Positions 1-7,692 of a stretch of DNA of 64,000 nucleotides are shown here, piece after piece. The notes below the pieces were generated by a model. That model searched no databases. It was not told where the DNA came from and worked only from the letters and a program-made list of their open reading frames with translations. Position numbers and translations under genes: made by a program. The stretch lies in the NCBI GenBank assembly GCA_028704385.1, contig JAQVLA010000005.1:62001-126000 (forward strand), given 5' to 3'. Each line of letters begins with the position of its first letter. The first letter of the stretch is position 1. This DNA is from Bacteroidales bacterium (lineage in GTDB: Bacteria > Bacteroidota > Bacteroidia > Bacteroidales > F082).

Positions 1-1
1 T

Positions 2-1687
2 GGTGAAGAAATCGAATCTTCTATCCGTAAACTTCAGGAACTAATAAAAGTTAATGGCAATCAGCACATCACCAATATTATTTCACCCCGCTATCTTTCG
101 ATCAAACTACTTGAGGGCGATCAGGAAGAGCTTACCCGCATTAAGTCGTGCGTGAATCACAGTGAAATCACATCAATACTCAACAAAGAAGCCTTAAAGA
201 TATCTACAACATTCTCGGACGATCCGGAGACAATTATTACAGATGCCAAATACGGTTTTATTGAAGGCGCACTGAAAGAGACCTTTAAACCTGTGAAGCA
301 GACGGTAACCAAAAGCCGAAGAATTGACGGCATTTTGACACATAAACTTCTTAGTTATCCTATTTTTATTGGGATAATGTGGGGCATCTTTCAGGCTACT
401 TTTATTTTAGGTGATTATCCAATGCAATGGATAGAATTGTTGATAGAATGGCTTGGTGGATTGATGTACAAAATTATGCCGGATAATTTTTTCCGCGACC
501 TTGTTGTAGATGGCATTATTGGTGGTGTGGGAGGCGTTATTGTTTTTTTGCCTAATATTTTAATTCTGTTTTTCTTCCTTTCGCTACTCGAAACTACCGG
601 ATATATGGCACGAGTAGCATTTATAGTTGACAAACTGATGCACAAAGTAGGGCTTCACGGACGTTCGTTTATCCCACTCCTGATGGGTTTTGGTTGTAAT
701 GTTCCTGCTATAATGGCCACCCGCACAATTGAGAACCGAAGCGACCGTATGGTCACAATGATGATCATCCCTTTTATGTCGTGCAGCGCACGTTATCCTG
801 TTTACATACTCATCATCAGCGCATTTTTCGATTCTTTCAGAGGAACCATTCTTTTTGGAATCTATTTACTGGGAATTCTTTTTGCAGGATTACTGGCCTG
901 GATTTTCAAAAAGGTATTGTTTCAGGCCAATGAAATGCCATTTGTGATGGAGCTACCCCCCTATCGTATGCCGACAAGCAAAGCAATTTTTAAGCAAACA
1001 TGGTTCAAAGGACGGCAATACATACACAAAATGGGAACCATAATTCTAATAGCCTCAATCATCATCTGGGCACTGGGATATTTTCCACTGGGTCGCCAGA
1101 TAGATCAGGATTATCAGGAAAAAATTGCCCTTGTAAGTGCTGATTATGAGAATCAGATCACTGATATTGAAAGCGCTAATATCGAGGCCAGAAATAAACT
1201 GGAAGAAGTAAAACATGCACAAATTCTTCAATTGGAATTTGAACAACAAAGTAAAAAGCAGGAAAATTCGGTAATTGGACGCATTGGAAAACTTATTGAA
1301 CCTGCTATCCAGCCACTTGGCTTCGACTGGAAAATGGGTGTGAGCCTGTTGGCCGGAATGGCTGCCAAAGAAATTGTGATTTCAACCATGGGAGTGCTGT
1401 ATCAAACCGGTCCCGAAGATGAACCATCCGAAAGCCTGATAACAAAGCTTCAGGAAGATACCTACAGAAGCGGCCAAAAATCAGATCAAAAAGTAATGCG
1501 CCCATTGGTTGCCCTTTCGTTTTTGGTTTTTGTGTTGATCTATTTTCCATGTGTGGCAGTGTTTGCGGCAATTAAAAAAGAATCTGGTGCCTGGAAATGG
1601 CCTCTTTTCACCTCATTTTATACCACAAGCCTCGCCTGGTTGGCTGCTTTTGCCGTGTACCAAATTGGATCATTATTAGGCTTTTGA
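2..1687 (+). CDS. feoB: Ferrous iron transporter FeoB, C-terminal part (5' truncated by window edge)
   Basis: This is the membrane half of FeoB, the GTP-dependent Fe(II) importer of the inner membrane. The frame is open from base 2, so the GTG-initiated ORF at 152 is not the real start; the N-terminal G domain lies before the window. The segment around bases 80-130 (PRYLSIKLLEGD) is the usual link after the G domain. Two Gate-type transmembrane blocks follow, with the conserved FGCNVPAI and SCSARYPVY motifs and, near the C-terminus, AGMAAKEIVISTMGVLYQ. Between them is a charged, probably helical stretch (about bases 1090-1260), which Bacteroidota FeoB proteins commonly carry. The gene ends at a TGA followed by a weak terminator hairpin. 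Identification is secure; only the missing N-terminus limits it. Confidence 0.95.
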   Translation, partial: GEEIESSIRKLQELIKVNGNQHITNIISPRYLSIKLLEGDQEELTRIKSCVNHSEITSILNKEALKISTTFSDDPETIITDAKYGFIEGALKETFKPVKQTVTKSRRIDGILTHKLLSYPIFIGIMWGIFQATFILGDYPMQWIELLIEWLGGLMYKIMPDNFFRDLVVDGIIGGVGGVIVFLPNILILFFFLSLLETTGYMARVAFIVDKLMHKVGLHGRSFIPLLMGFGCNVPAIMATRTIENRSDRMVTMMIIPFMSCSARYPVYILIISAFFDSFRGTILFGIYLLGILFAGLLAWIFKKVLFQANEMPFVMELPPYRMPTSKAIFKQTWFKGRQYIHKMGTIILIASIIIWALGYFPLGRQIDQDYQEKIALVSADYENQITDIESANIEARNKLEEVKHAQILQLEFEQQSKKQENSVIGRIGKLIEPAIQPLGFDWKMGVSLLAGMAAKEIVISTMGVLYQTGPEDEPSESLITKLQEDTYRSGQKSDQKVMRPLVALSFLVFVLIYFPCVAVFAAIKKESGAWKWPLFTSFYTTSLAWLAAFAVYQIGSLLGF

Positions 1688-1692
1688 CAAGA

Positions 1693-1722
1693 TGTGCCTC
1701 GTGAAAGTCGCACAATCTTTTT
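1693..1722 (+). terminator. Probable intrinsic terminator of feoB
   Basis: A short hairpin with arms TGTGC (1693-1697) and GCACA (1710-1714) sits 6 bases after the feoB stop and is followed by a T-rich run. The stem is only 5 bp, so it may be weak. Confidence 0.45.
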
Positions 1723-2059
1723 TATTGGACTTTGATTATTTTTTTCCCTGACCTTCAATTCATTCAGATTATTGCTTAAATTTGTGTGGGTGAAAGCTTT
1801 TACTTAAAGGTAAATACAGTTTACCCTTTACAGAATGATCATATCGTGTTGATCAAATGTTATTTACATGTACACAGTTCTTAATACTAAACGAGCCGGC
1901 AAAACCGATCTGATTAGAATTAAAATCACAACACCGAACCTCCATGATTACAACATATTTTTCCGGTAATAAGAAGTTTATCGTTCAGCAAAAATATCAA
2001 TACCGTATTTTGTTACTTTCTTAATTTATTCATTAACAACACTAAACAAGTAAAAAGCT
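1723..2059. other. Intergenic region before mscL
   Basis: I see no gene here. A box TAAATTTG at 1777-1784, preceded by TTC 20 bases upstream, resembles a Bacteroidota promoter but lies about 275 bases before mscL, so its target is unclear. The 80 bases next to mscL hold no perfect promoter box. Confidence 0.3.
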
Positions 2060-2497
2060 ATGAAACTTATCAATGAATTTAAAACATTTGCCATGCGTGG
2101 AAATGTTATCGACATGGCAGTTGGTATCATTATCGGTGGTGCCTTTGGAAAAATCGTGTCTTCCTTTGTTGCAGATGTAATCATGCCACCCATTGGACTT
2201 TTGATTGGTGGTATTGATTTCAGCAATCTTCAACTAACTATTAAAGAAGGCATTCCGGCCCAATTAGATGCGACGGGTAATGTAATCGCAGAAATCGTTC
2301 CGGCCGTTACAATCAATTATGGTAATTTTATTCAGGTAGTTGTTGATTTTCTGATCATAGCCTTTGCTATTTTTATGGCTATTAAAGCGATGAATGCTGC
2401 CAAAAAGAAAGAAGAAGCTAAACCTGCTGCACCTCCTGCACCATCGAAAGAAGAAGTATTGCTAACAGAAATAAGAGACATCTTAAAAAACAAATAA
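2060..2497 (+). CDS. mscL: Large-conductance mechanosensitive channel MscL
   Basis: MscL forms a pentameric inner-membrane channel that opens under membrane tension and releases solutes during hypo-osmotic shock. The 145-residue length is normal for the family. The N-terminus carries the family signature ([20 protein letters not shown], residues 10-29), which leads into TM1. A periplasmic loop (about residues 50-80) and TM2 (about 88-110) follow. The tail is a charged helix, interrupted by an Ala/Pro-rich linker (PAAPPAPS) before the C-terminal bundle. It stands alone between feoB and an HPt gene and is followed by a long inverted repeat. Start chosen at the ATG that begins the family signature. 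Confidence 0.97.
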   Translation: MKLINEFKTFAMRGNVIDMAVGIIIGGAFGKIVSSFVADVIMPPIGLLIGGIDFSNLQLTIKEGIPAQLDATGNVIAEIVPAVTINYGNFIQVVVDFLIIAFAIFMAIKAMNAAKKKEEAKPAAPPAPSKEEVLLTEIRDILKNK

Positions 2498-2531
2498 TCA
2501 AAATCCTAAAGCAGACAGTTTTGTATTTACC

Positions 2532-2601
2532 AATAGCCTGTATATCAATTTATTCAGCTAAATGATGATGCTCATTTAAATAAATTGATATTCAGGCTGT
2601 T
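2532..2601. repeat. Long imperfect hairpin downstream of mscL
   Basis: Two arms of about 20 bases (2535-2554 and 2579-2598) are inverted copies with a single mismatch, and inner arms TAAATGA and TCATTTA extend the structure. AT-rich sequence follows, but no clean T-tract. It could be a terminator for mscL, a bidirectional barrier, or a small palindromic repeat. Confidence 0.5.
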
Positions 2602-2729
2602 ATTAAAATTGTATCCCCTTGCTGTGAATTATCGGACAGATACAATCAATTAAGTATCCGGATTTTCATCTGCCAGATAATATTGATACCATTAATTGCT
2701 TTGTAAACAAGCATTAAATTGAAATAAAT

Positions 2730-2737
2730 TATCTTTG
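2730..2737 (+). promoter_or_regulatory. Bacteroidota-type -7 box upstream of the HPt gene
   Basis: TATCTTTG matches the TAnnTTTG box exactly and ends 20 bases before the ATG at 2758. A TTTG lies 26 bases upstream, farther than the usual 19-22, so only the -7 element is well supported. Confidence 0.45.
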
Positions 2738-2757
2738 TACGGAACAAATCCACACAA

Positions 2758-3117
2758 ATGGCAGCAATGAAAGTAATAGACAAAGAAGCATTTCTGGATA
2801 CTTTTCAGTATTTTGATAAACCTATCGTACTCGAAATCATCGACATATTTATTCAGGAACAACCGGAGCGACTGGAAAGGATTTCCATAGCCATTACAAA
2901 TCTGGATTTTGATGCTCTCAAATTTGATTCGCATAGTCTGAAAGGGGTTATAGCCAACTTTGTTGCTGAAAAACCACTTCAATTGGCTAAAACCATGGAA
3001 ATGAAAGGGACAGAGAAAGATAATTCAGAACTTGATTTGCTGTTTAGTGAATTAAAATCAGCTACTTGTGATTTGGTCGATGATTTAAAATCCTTACGTC
3101 AAGAATTTGAGGAATAA
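2758..3117 (+). CDS. HPt (histidine phosphotransfer) domain protein
   Basis: A stand-alone 119-residue HPt module, a helical bundle that passes phosphoryl groups between receiver domains and histidine kinases in multi-step phosphorelays. The phosphoacceptor is His59 in the motif HSLKG, set in the usual helix (FDSHSLKG); the surrounding sequence is wholly helical and amphipathic with no membrane segment, so it is cytoplasmic. No kinase or receiver gene is adjacent, so its partners are encoded elsewhere. A second Met at residue 4 is an alternative start. The stop codon abuts that of the convergent TPR gene with no intervening base. Confidence 0.85.
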   Translation: MAAMKVIDKEAFLDTFQYFDKPIVLEIIDIFIQEQPERLERISIAITNLDFDALKFDSHSLKGVIANFVAEKPLQLAKTMEMKGTEKDNSELDLLFSELKSATCDLVDDLKSLRQEFEE

Positions 3118-4146
3118 TTATTTACGCCTGTCCAGTCTGTTCATACCTTCTACAGCTAAAGGATAGTTTGTTTGTTTGTTGAGCACCTGCTCATATATAT
3201 CTCTGGCAGTGAGATACTGCCCCATTTCTTCCAAAGTCCTTCCCTTGTTATAAAGTGCATCAATATAGTCAGGGTCAATACTTAAGGCGGTGTCAAAATA
3301 GCTTATCGCCTTTTCGTAATCCAGCAGATACACCAGGTGAACATAACCTAAATTATGAAATATATGGCTGTTATCTGGTTGCATCATTAGTAAGGTATCA
3401 TAATGTGCAATTGCCTCATCCACAGCATTATGATCCTGCAGATAGAGTGCTAATTGATAGCGTGCAACAAAGGAATCAGGAAATCTTTTGATAGCATCCT
3501 TCAGGAAATCAACAGCCAGTGGATTGTGTTGTGCCGAATAAACCACTCCTATCTGATAAAGTGCTTCAAAGAAATTCTCATCCTGATCACGGGCAATCAT
3601 AAAATTTTTAATTGCCGACAAAGTATCCTTTCGGGCCAGAAAAATCATTCCACGAACATAGTAAGTATCAGGATTATAACTTTTCATAGCCAGTGCTTTA
3701 TCCGTATATCCAAGTGCCAGGTCAAGTTTACGCTGTAACAAATTAAGTTCGGCAAGCTTTACCTGTGGTCTGGGATCATTGGGAGCAACCTCTGCCGCTT
3801 TTAATAAGGTCTTTCTCACATTTTCTGCCTGTCCCATTCCATAATAAATTTCAGACAAAAGGAGATAAGCTTCCAACTGTTTACTGTCATAGCTAAGTGC
3901 CTGGTTGATATCACGTAATGCGCGATCGATGCGATCCTGTTTAAAATAGAGCTTTGCCCTTTCAACCAGCAAATCCGCATTGGTACTGTCATTCGTGATT
4001 TGACTATTAAGGACGGCAAGCGGATCGGGATCTTGTTGATTTAATGCATTATTTTGTTTAGCTTGATCTTTAGCATCAGTTTTGTTTTCACACGAAACTA
4101 ATAAAAAACACAAACTAACTAACAGGATAACAAATCGATACAGCAT
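3118..4146 (-). CDS. TPR-repeat lipoprotein
   Basis: A 342-residue envelope lipoprotein. The signal peptide ends in a lipobox with Cys19 (LLVSC), followed by a short polar linker. The rest is an array of roughly eight tetratricopeptide repeats, seen as recurring patterns such as A..Y.....Y..AI..(F/Y)..AL..DP, which form a superhelical scaffold for protein binding. No catalytic motif is present. It is the last gene of the leftward run nth-bcp-recA, 72 bp after recA; whether it is co-transcribed cannot be told from sequence. The specific role is unknown. Confidence 0.85.
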   Translation of the reverse strand: MLYRFVILLVSLCFLLVSCENKTDAKDQAKQNNALNQQDPDPLAVLNSQITNDSTNADLLVERAKLYFKQDRIDRALRDINQALSYDSKQLEAYLLLSEIYYGMGQAENVRKTLLKAAEVAPNDPRPQVKLAELNLLQRKLDLALGYTDKALAMKSYNPDTYYVRGMIFLARKDTLSAIKNFMIARDQDENFFEALYQIGVVYSAQHNPLAVDFLKDAIKRFPDSFVARYQLALYLQDHNAVDEAIAHYDTLLMMQPDNSHIFHNLGYVHLVYLLDYEKAISYFDTALSIDPDYIDALYNKGRTLEEMGQYLTARDIYEQVLNKQTNYPLAVEGMNRLDRRK

Positions 4147-4218
4147 GGGTGTAAATATATTTCAGACAGCCGGCAAGTTGCCTGATGATTAACAACAAAA
4201 TAAAAGCTTAAAAGTAAA

Positions 4219-5250
4219 CTATTCAGAAACCGTACTTAGTACAAGCCTGATTTTTTCTTCCAGTTCGGCAGAAAGTTCAGGATTTTCTTCAATGAGGTTT
4301 TTAACAGCATCCCGTCCTTGACCCAGCCTTGTTTCTCCATAACTGAACCAGGAACCACTTTTCTTGATGATATTATGTTCCACCCCCAGATCAATGATCT
4401 CGCCAATTCGTGAAATGCCGGTCCCAAAAACTATATCAAACTCTGCCTTACGAAAAGGTGGTGCCACTTTATTTTTTACCACCTTCACCCTTACACGGTT
4501 TCCTGTGGCGTTTTCACCATCTTTTATCTGGCTGATCTTCCGAATATCAAGACGCACTGAGCTATAAAACTTAAGTGCATTACCACCGGTAGTTGTTTCG
4601 GGATTGCCAAACATTACACCAATCTTATCTCTCAGTTGATTGATAAAGATACAGATAGCACCGGTTTTGCTAATAGTTGCTGTAAGTTTTCGCAAAGCCT
4701 GCGACATCAAACGTGCCTGGAGCCCCATTTTACTATCGCCCATCTCTCCTTCAATCTCACTTTTTGGGGTTAATGCTGCTACAGAGTCGATCACAATGAC
4801 ATCGATGGCACCTGAACGAATCAGATTCTCAGCAATTTCAAGCGCTTGCTCCCCATGATCAGGCTGAGAAATCAGCAATTCCTGCGTGTCAACACCCAGC
4901 TTGGATGCATAAAAACGATCGAAAGCATGTTCTGCATCAATAAAGGCAGCGATACCACCAGCCTTTTGTGCTTCGGCAATCACATGCAAAGCCAGGGTAG
5001 TTTTGCCCGAGCTTTCTGGCCCGTAAATCTCAACAACGCGTCCTTTGGGCAGGCCACCTATTCCAAGTGCAGCATCAAGCGCAATAGAACCTGTTGAAAT
5101 ACTTTCAATACTTTCTATTGCATTATCACCGAGTTTCATTATACTACCTTTTCCATAGTTTTTCTCGATAGTTCCCAGTGTTGCTTCAAGGGCTTTAAGT
5201 TTTTCCAGCTTGACTTTGTCAGCGTTTTCTTTGGCTTTTTCTGTTGTCAT
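4219..5250 (-). CDS. recA: Recombinase RecA
   Basis: RecA forms filaments on single-stranded DNA, drives strand exchange and stimulates self-cleavage of LexA-type repressors. The 343-residue protein has the Walker A motif GPESSGKT at residues 77-84, the Walker B region ([11 protein letters not shown]), the L2/ssDNA-binding region ([27 protein letters not shown] in the family; present here intact) and a short acidic tail. It lies 12 bases downstream of bcp and both read leftward, so the two are probably co-transcribed. The LexA-like S24 regulator at 21499 is a likely target of its co-protease activity. Confidence 0.98.
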   Translation of the reverse strand: MTTEKAKENADKVKLEKLKALEATLGTIEKNYGKGSIMKLGDNAIESIESISTGSIALDAALGIGGLPKGRVVEIYGPESSGKTTLALHVIAEAQKAGGIAAFIDAEHAFDRFYASKLGVDTQELLISQPDHGEQALEIAENLIRSGAIDVIVIDSVAALTPKSEIEGEMGDSKMGLQARLMSQALRKLTATISKTGAICIFINQLRDKIGVMFGNPETTTGGNALKFYSSVRLDIRKISQIKDGENATGNRVRVKVVKNKVAPPFRKAEFDIVFGTGISRIGEIIDLGVEHNIIKKSGSWFSYGETRLGQGRDAVKNLIEENPELSAELEEKIRLVLSTVSE

Positions 5251-5262
5251 TATTATTAATTT

Positions 5263-5718
5263 TTAGTTATACAATTTAAGAATCTGATTGGTGTGATCGT
5301 CTGTTTTTACCTTTCTGATCACTTTGTTAATAATACCTTCTTCGTTGATAATGAATGTCGTACGCAACAAGCCCTCGTATTTTTTGCCATACATATTCTT
5401 CTCGCCCCAGGCGCCGTAAGCTTTAATAATTTTGAGTTCAGGGTCGGAGAGTAACGGGAAGGGCAAAGCATACTTATTCGCAAATCTCTGGTGCGATTGT
5501 TCATCATCCGGACTAACACCCAATATCGCAAAACCTTTCTCCATCATTTCATTATAATTGTCGCGGAGGTTGCAGGCTTCTTTGGTACATCCGGGCGTAT
5601 CGTCTTTTGGGTAAAAGTAAAGCACCAGTTTCTTTCCTTTGAAGTCAGCAAGCGAAACTACTTTACCATATTGATCTTTTCCTGTGAAATTTGGGGCTTG
5701 ATCGCCATTTTGAAGCAT
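5263..5718 (-). CDS. bcp: Thioredoxin-dependent thiol peroxidase (BCP/PrxQ family), copy 1
   Basis: A 151-residue peroxiredoxin of the BCP/PrxQ class, which reduces hydroperoxides using thioredoxin. The motif P...T..C places the peroxidatic Cys at 44 (DDTPGC), with the resolving Cys at 49, the spacing of atypical two-Cys enzymes. No signal peptide, so it is cytoplasmic. It sits between nth and recA on the same strand, joining oxidative-damage defence with DNA repair. A second BCP gene lies at 55873-56328, and thioredoxin itself is at 29691. Confidence 0.93.
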   Translation of the reverse strand: MLQNGDQAPNFTGKDQYGKVVSLADFKGKKLVLYFYPKDDTPGCTKEACNLRDNYNEMMEKGFAILGVSPDDEQSHQRFANKYALPFPLLSDPELKIIKAYGAWGEKNMYGKKYEGLLRTTFIINEEGIINKVIRKVKTDDHTNQILKLYN

Positions 5719-5770
5719 ATAAATATTTTTTAGGTTACAAATTTAGTTTAACTCACGACTATACCAACAT

Positions 5771-6439
5771 CTAAAGCTTGTCTTTTGTTGCCGTTTTTCT
5801 TTTATTTTGATTACTATAATACTTGCATAAATGTGATATTCCACAGTTTTCACAATCGGGTTTCCGGGCTTTACAAACGTATCTGCCATGCAAAATCAGC
5901 CAATGATGGGCTTTGGGAATGATTTCTTCTGGAAGGTATTTAACCAGCTGTTTTTCAGCATCTAGAGGATTCTTGGCTGCTTTGGTAAGACCTATCCTGG
6001 CTGAAACCCTAAACACGTGTGTATCAACTGCCATGGCAGGCTTGTTATACACAACAGAAGCAATCACGTTGGCAGTTTTGCGTCCAACGCCCGGCATCCG
6101 TTGCAAAGCTTCCACCGTATCGGGCACAACTCCTTTAAACTCATTGATCAGTGTTGTGGCCATTCCGATCAGATTTTTAGCTTTATTGTTTGGATATGAA
6201 CAAGATTTGATTACCTCATAAACTGCATCCTGGCTGGCTTCTGCAAGGATCTCCGGCACAGGAAAACGATCAAAAAATATAGGTGTGATGAGGTTTACAC
6301 GCTTATCCGTACATTGAGCTGATAAAATCACTGCAACCAGTAACTGGTACGGTGAATCAAAATACAATTCTGTTTCGGCTACAGGCATATGCTCCTCAAA
6401 ATGAGCTATCAGTGCAGAAAACTTTTCTTTTTTGGTCAC
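5771..6439 (-). CDS. nth: Endonuclease III (base-excision DNA glycosylase/AP lyase)
   Basis: Removes oxidised pyrimidines from DNA and cleaves the abasic site. The 222-residue protein carries the helix-hairpin-helix (MPGVGRKTANV, residues 115-125) with catalytic Lys121 and the catalytic Asp139 in VDTHVFR. Cysteines 189, 196, 199 and 205 form the C-x6-C-x2-C-x5-C iron-sulphur cluster. A basic tail follows the cluster. It is the first gene of the leftward bcp-recA run and is separated from the sigma-factor unit upstream by an intrinsic terminator at 6478-6516. Confidence 0.96.
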   Translation of the reverse strand: MTKKEKFSALIAHFEEHMPVAETELYFDSPYQLLVAVILSAQCTDKRVNLITPIFFDRFPVPEILAEASQDAVYEVIKSCSYPNNKAKNLIGMATTLINEFKGVVPDTVEALQRMPGVGRKTANVIASVVYNKPAMAVDTHVFRVSARIGLTKAAKNPLDAEKQLVKYLPEEIIPKAHHWLILHGRYVCKARKPDCENCGISHLCKYYSNQNKRKTATKDKL

Positions 6440-6477
6440 AGGAAATTGTTTGAGACAAATATAAAGCTTTCAGTAAA

Positions 6478-6516
6478 ACAAAAAAAAGAGTCTTTACCTC
6501 TTTTAGAAGCAAAGAC
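6478..6516 (-). terminator. Intrinsic terminator of the sigma-factor unit
   Basis: Read leftward, a 12-bp stem containing two G-T pairs (arms at about 6505-6516 and 6490-6501) closes a three-base loop and is followed by a run of eight T residues. It lies just after the small ORF at 6542-6748 and before nth. Confidence 0.8.
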
Positions 6517-6541
6517 CCAAAACTAAACAATGAAAAATTAA

Positions 6542-6748
6542 CTAGTTCATTAAGAGTTCCATCTCACCTGTAAAATAACTTTTGCAACAACTTAAGGCAG
6601 CGGCATAAGCTGACAAAAACCTAACATTTATTGCTGATGGCCTGAAATGCGAATCTTCGGTCATTGCTTCTTTTAATTGTTTTTCAAGGTTTTTGTCGTG
6701 ATAGTTTGCAGGATTGGAATAAGCATTGAGGGTAAAAGATTTGTTCAT
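6542..6748 (-). CDS. Small hypothetical protein in the sigma-factor unit
   Basis: A 68-residue ORF that I do not recognise with certainty. It is polar and helical (residues about 18-30 and 42-60), has a Cys-Cys pair near the end, and has no signal peptide or clear membrane span. Support for being real: it has the same strand as the ECF sigma gene, ends 25 bases before a strong terminator, and its codon usage resembles its neighbours. Many Bacteroidota ECF sigma genes are followed by a small gene. A regulatory partner role is possible but is only inference from position. Confidence 0.55.
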   Translation of the reverse strand: MNKSFTLNAYSNPANYHDKNLEKQLKEAMTEDSHFRPSAINVRFLSAYAAALSCCKSYFTGEMELLMN

Positions 6749-6822
6749 AGGCAGTAACTAAAATTATTAAGTTAAGCTATAAACGTATCAACAGACTCAA
6801 TTATTACATTCCTTTCGAATTT

Positions 6823-7410
6823 TTATTGGGTAAGCACCAGGTTTTTCTCGTTAATCATTTTTCGGATATTGATCAGGGCATAACGCATCCTTCCCAAAGC
6901 GGTGTTGATACTAACATTGGTGAGTTCTGCTATATCCTTAAAACTCATCTCGGAATAAAGGCGCAGGTATAATACTTCTCTTTGCTCTTCGGGCAGAAAA
7001 GTGATGAGCTGACGTAAGTCCTCATGAATCTGATCTGTGATAATTTGTTGCTCAATTGATGGATCAGCCAGGCTGATGTTCTCGAGAAAATCATAACTGT
7101 CATTCTGAACATCAGAATACGGAATTCTTTTTGACTTGCGAAAATGGTCAATTACAAGGTTGTGGGCAATGCGCATCGCCCACTGAATAAATTTTCCTTC
7201 TTCTTTGTAAGTTCCATTTTTTATGGTTCGGATAATCTTGATGAAGGTGTCTTGAAAAATATCATCAGCAAGCTGCTTATCCTTGACAAGCATCATGATA
7301 TACGAAAAAATCCTGACCTGGTGACGATCGATCAATAACTCGAAACTGGTATGATTACCTTTACGATAACTTTCAACCAGCTCTTTATCAGTGCATTCTA
7401 ATGCATTCAT
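6823..7410 (-). CDS. ECF-type RNA polymerase sigma factor
   Basis: A 195-residue extracytoplasmic-function sigma-70 factor. Region 2 (about residues 22-93) includes the DDIFQDTFIKI and WAMRIAHNLVIDHFRK motifs that bind core polymerase and melt the -10 region. Region 4 (about 125-185) includes LPEEQREVLYLRLYSEMSF and the helix-turn-helix DIAELTNVSINTALGRMR. No anti-sigma gene with a transmembrane segment is adjacent, and the only same-unit neighbour is the 68-residue ORF downstream. It is divergent from uvrA. The regulon cannot be inferred. Confidence 0.93.
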   Translation of the reverse strand: MNALECTDKELVESYRKGNHTSFELLIDRHQVRIFSYIMMLVKDKQLADDIFQDTFIKIIRTIKNGTYKEEGKFIQWAMRIAHNLVIDHFRKSKRIPYSDVQNDSYDFLENISLADPSIEQQIITDQIHEDLRQLITFLPEEQREVLYLRLYSEMSFKDIAELTNVSINTALGRMRYALINIRKMINEKNLVLTQ

Positions 7411-7692
7411 AGAGCCTCCCTTATTTGCAGTTTTAAGTTTAAAGGGTAAAAGTTATCGCTATATTGATCCTCCTAAGATTTTATTGTTACTCGTTTTTTA
7501 CCAACAAAAAGTTGAATTTGTTAGGGCAAATATACGGATAGATTTAAAAAATGCAACTAAAGCCAAATTTTTTTTTCAAATTATTGGAAAAATTTAGCCA
7601 ACGAAATCTGTATTCATTTTATCTGTTCTAAATCCGGTCTTAAGATCTTATCTATAATTAATTGGTAATTTCGCAAAAATTTTTTCTGCAGC

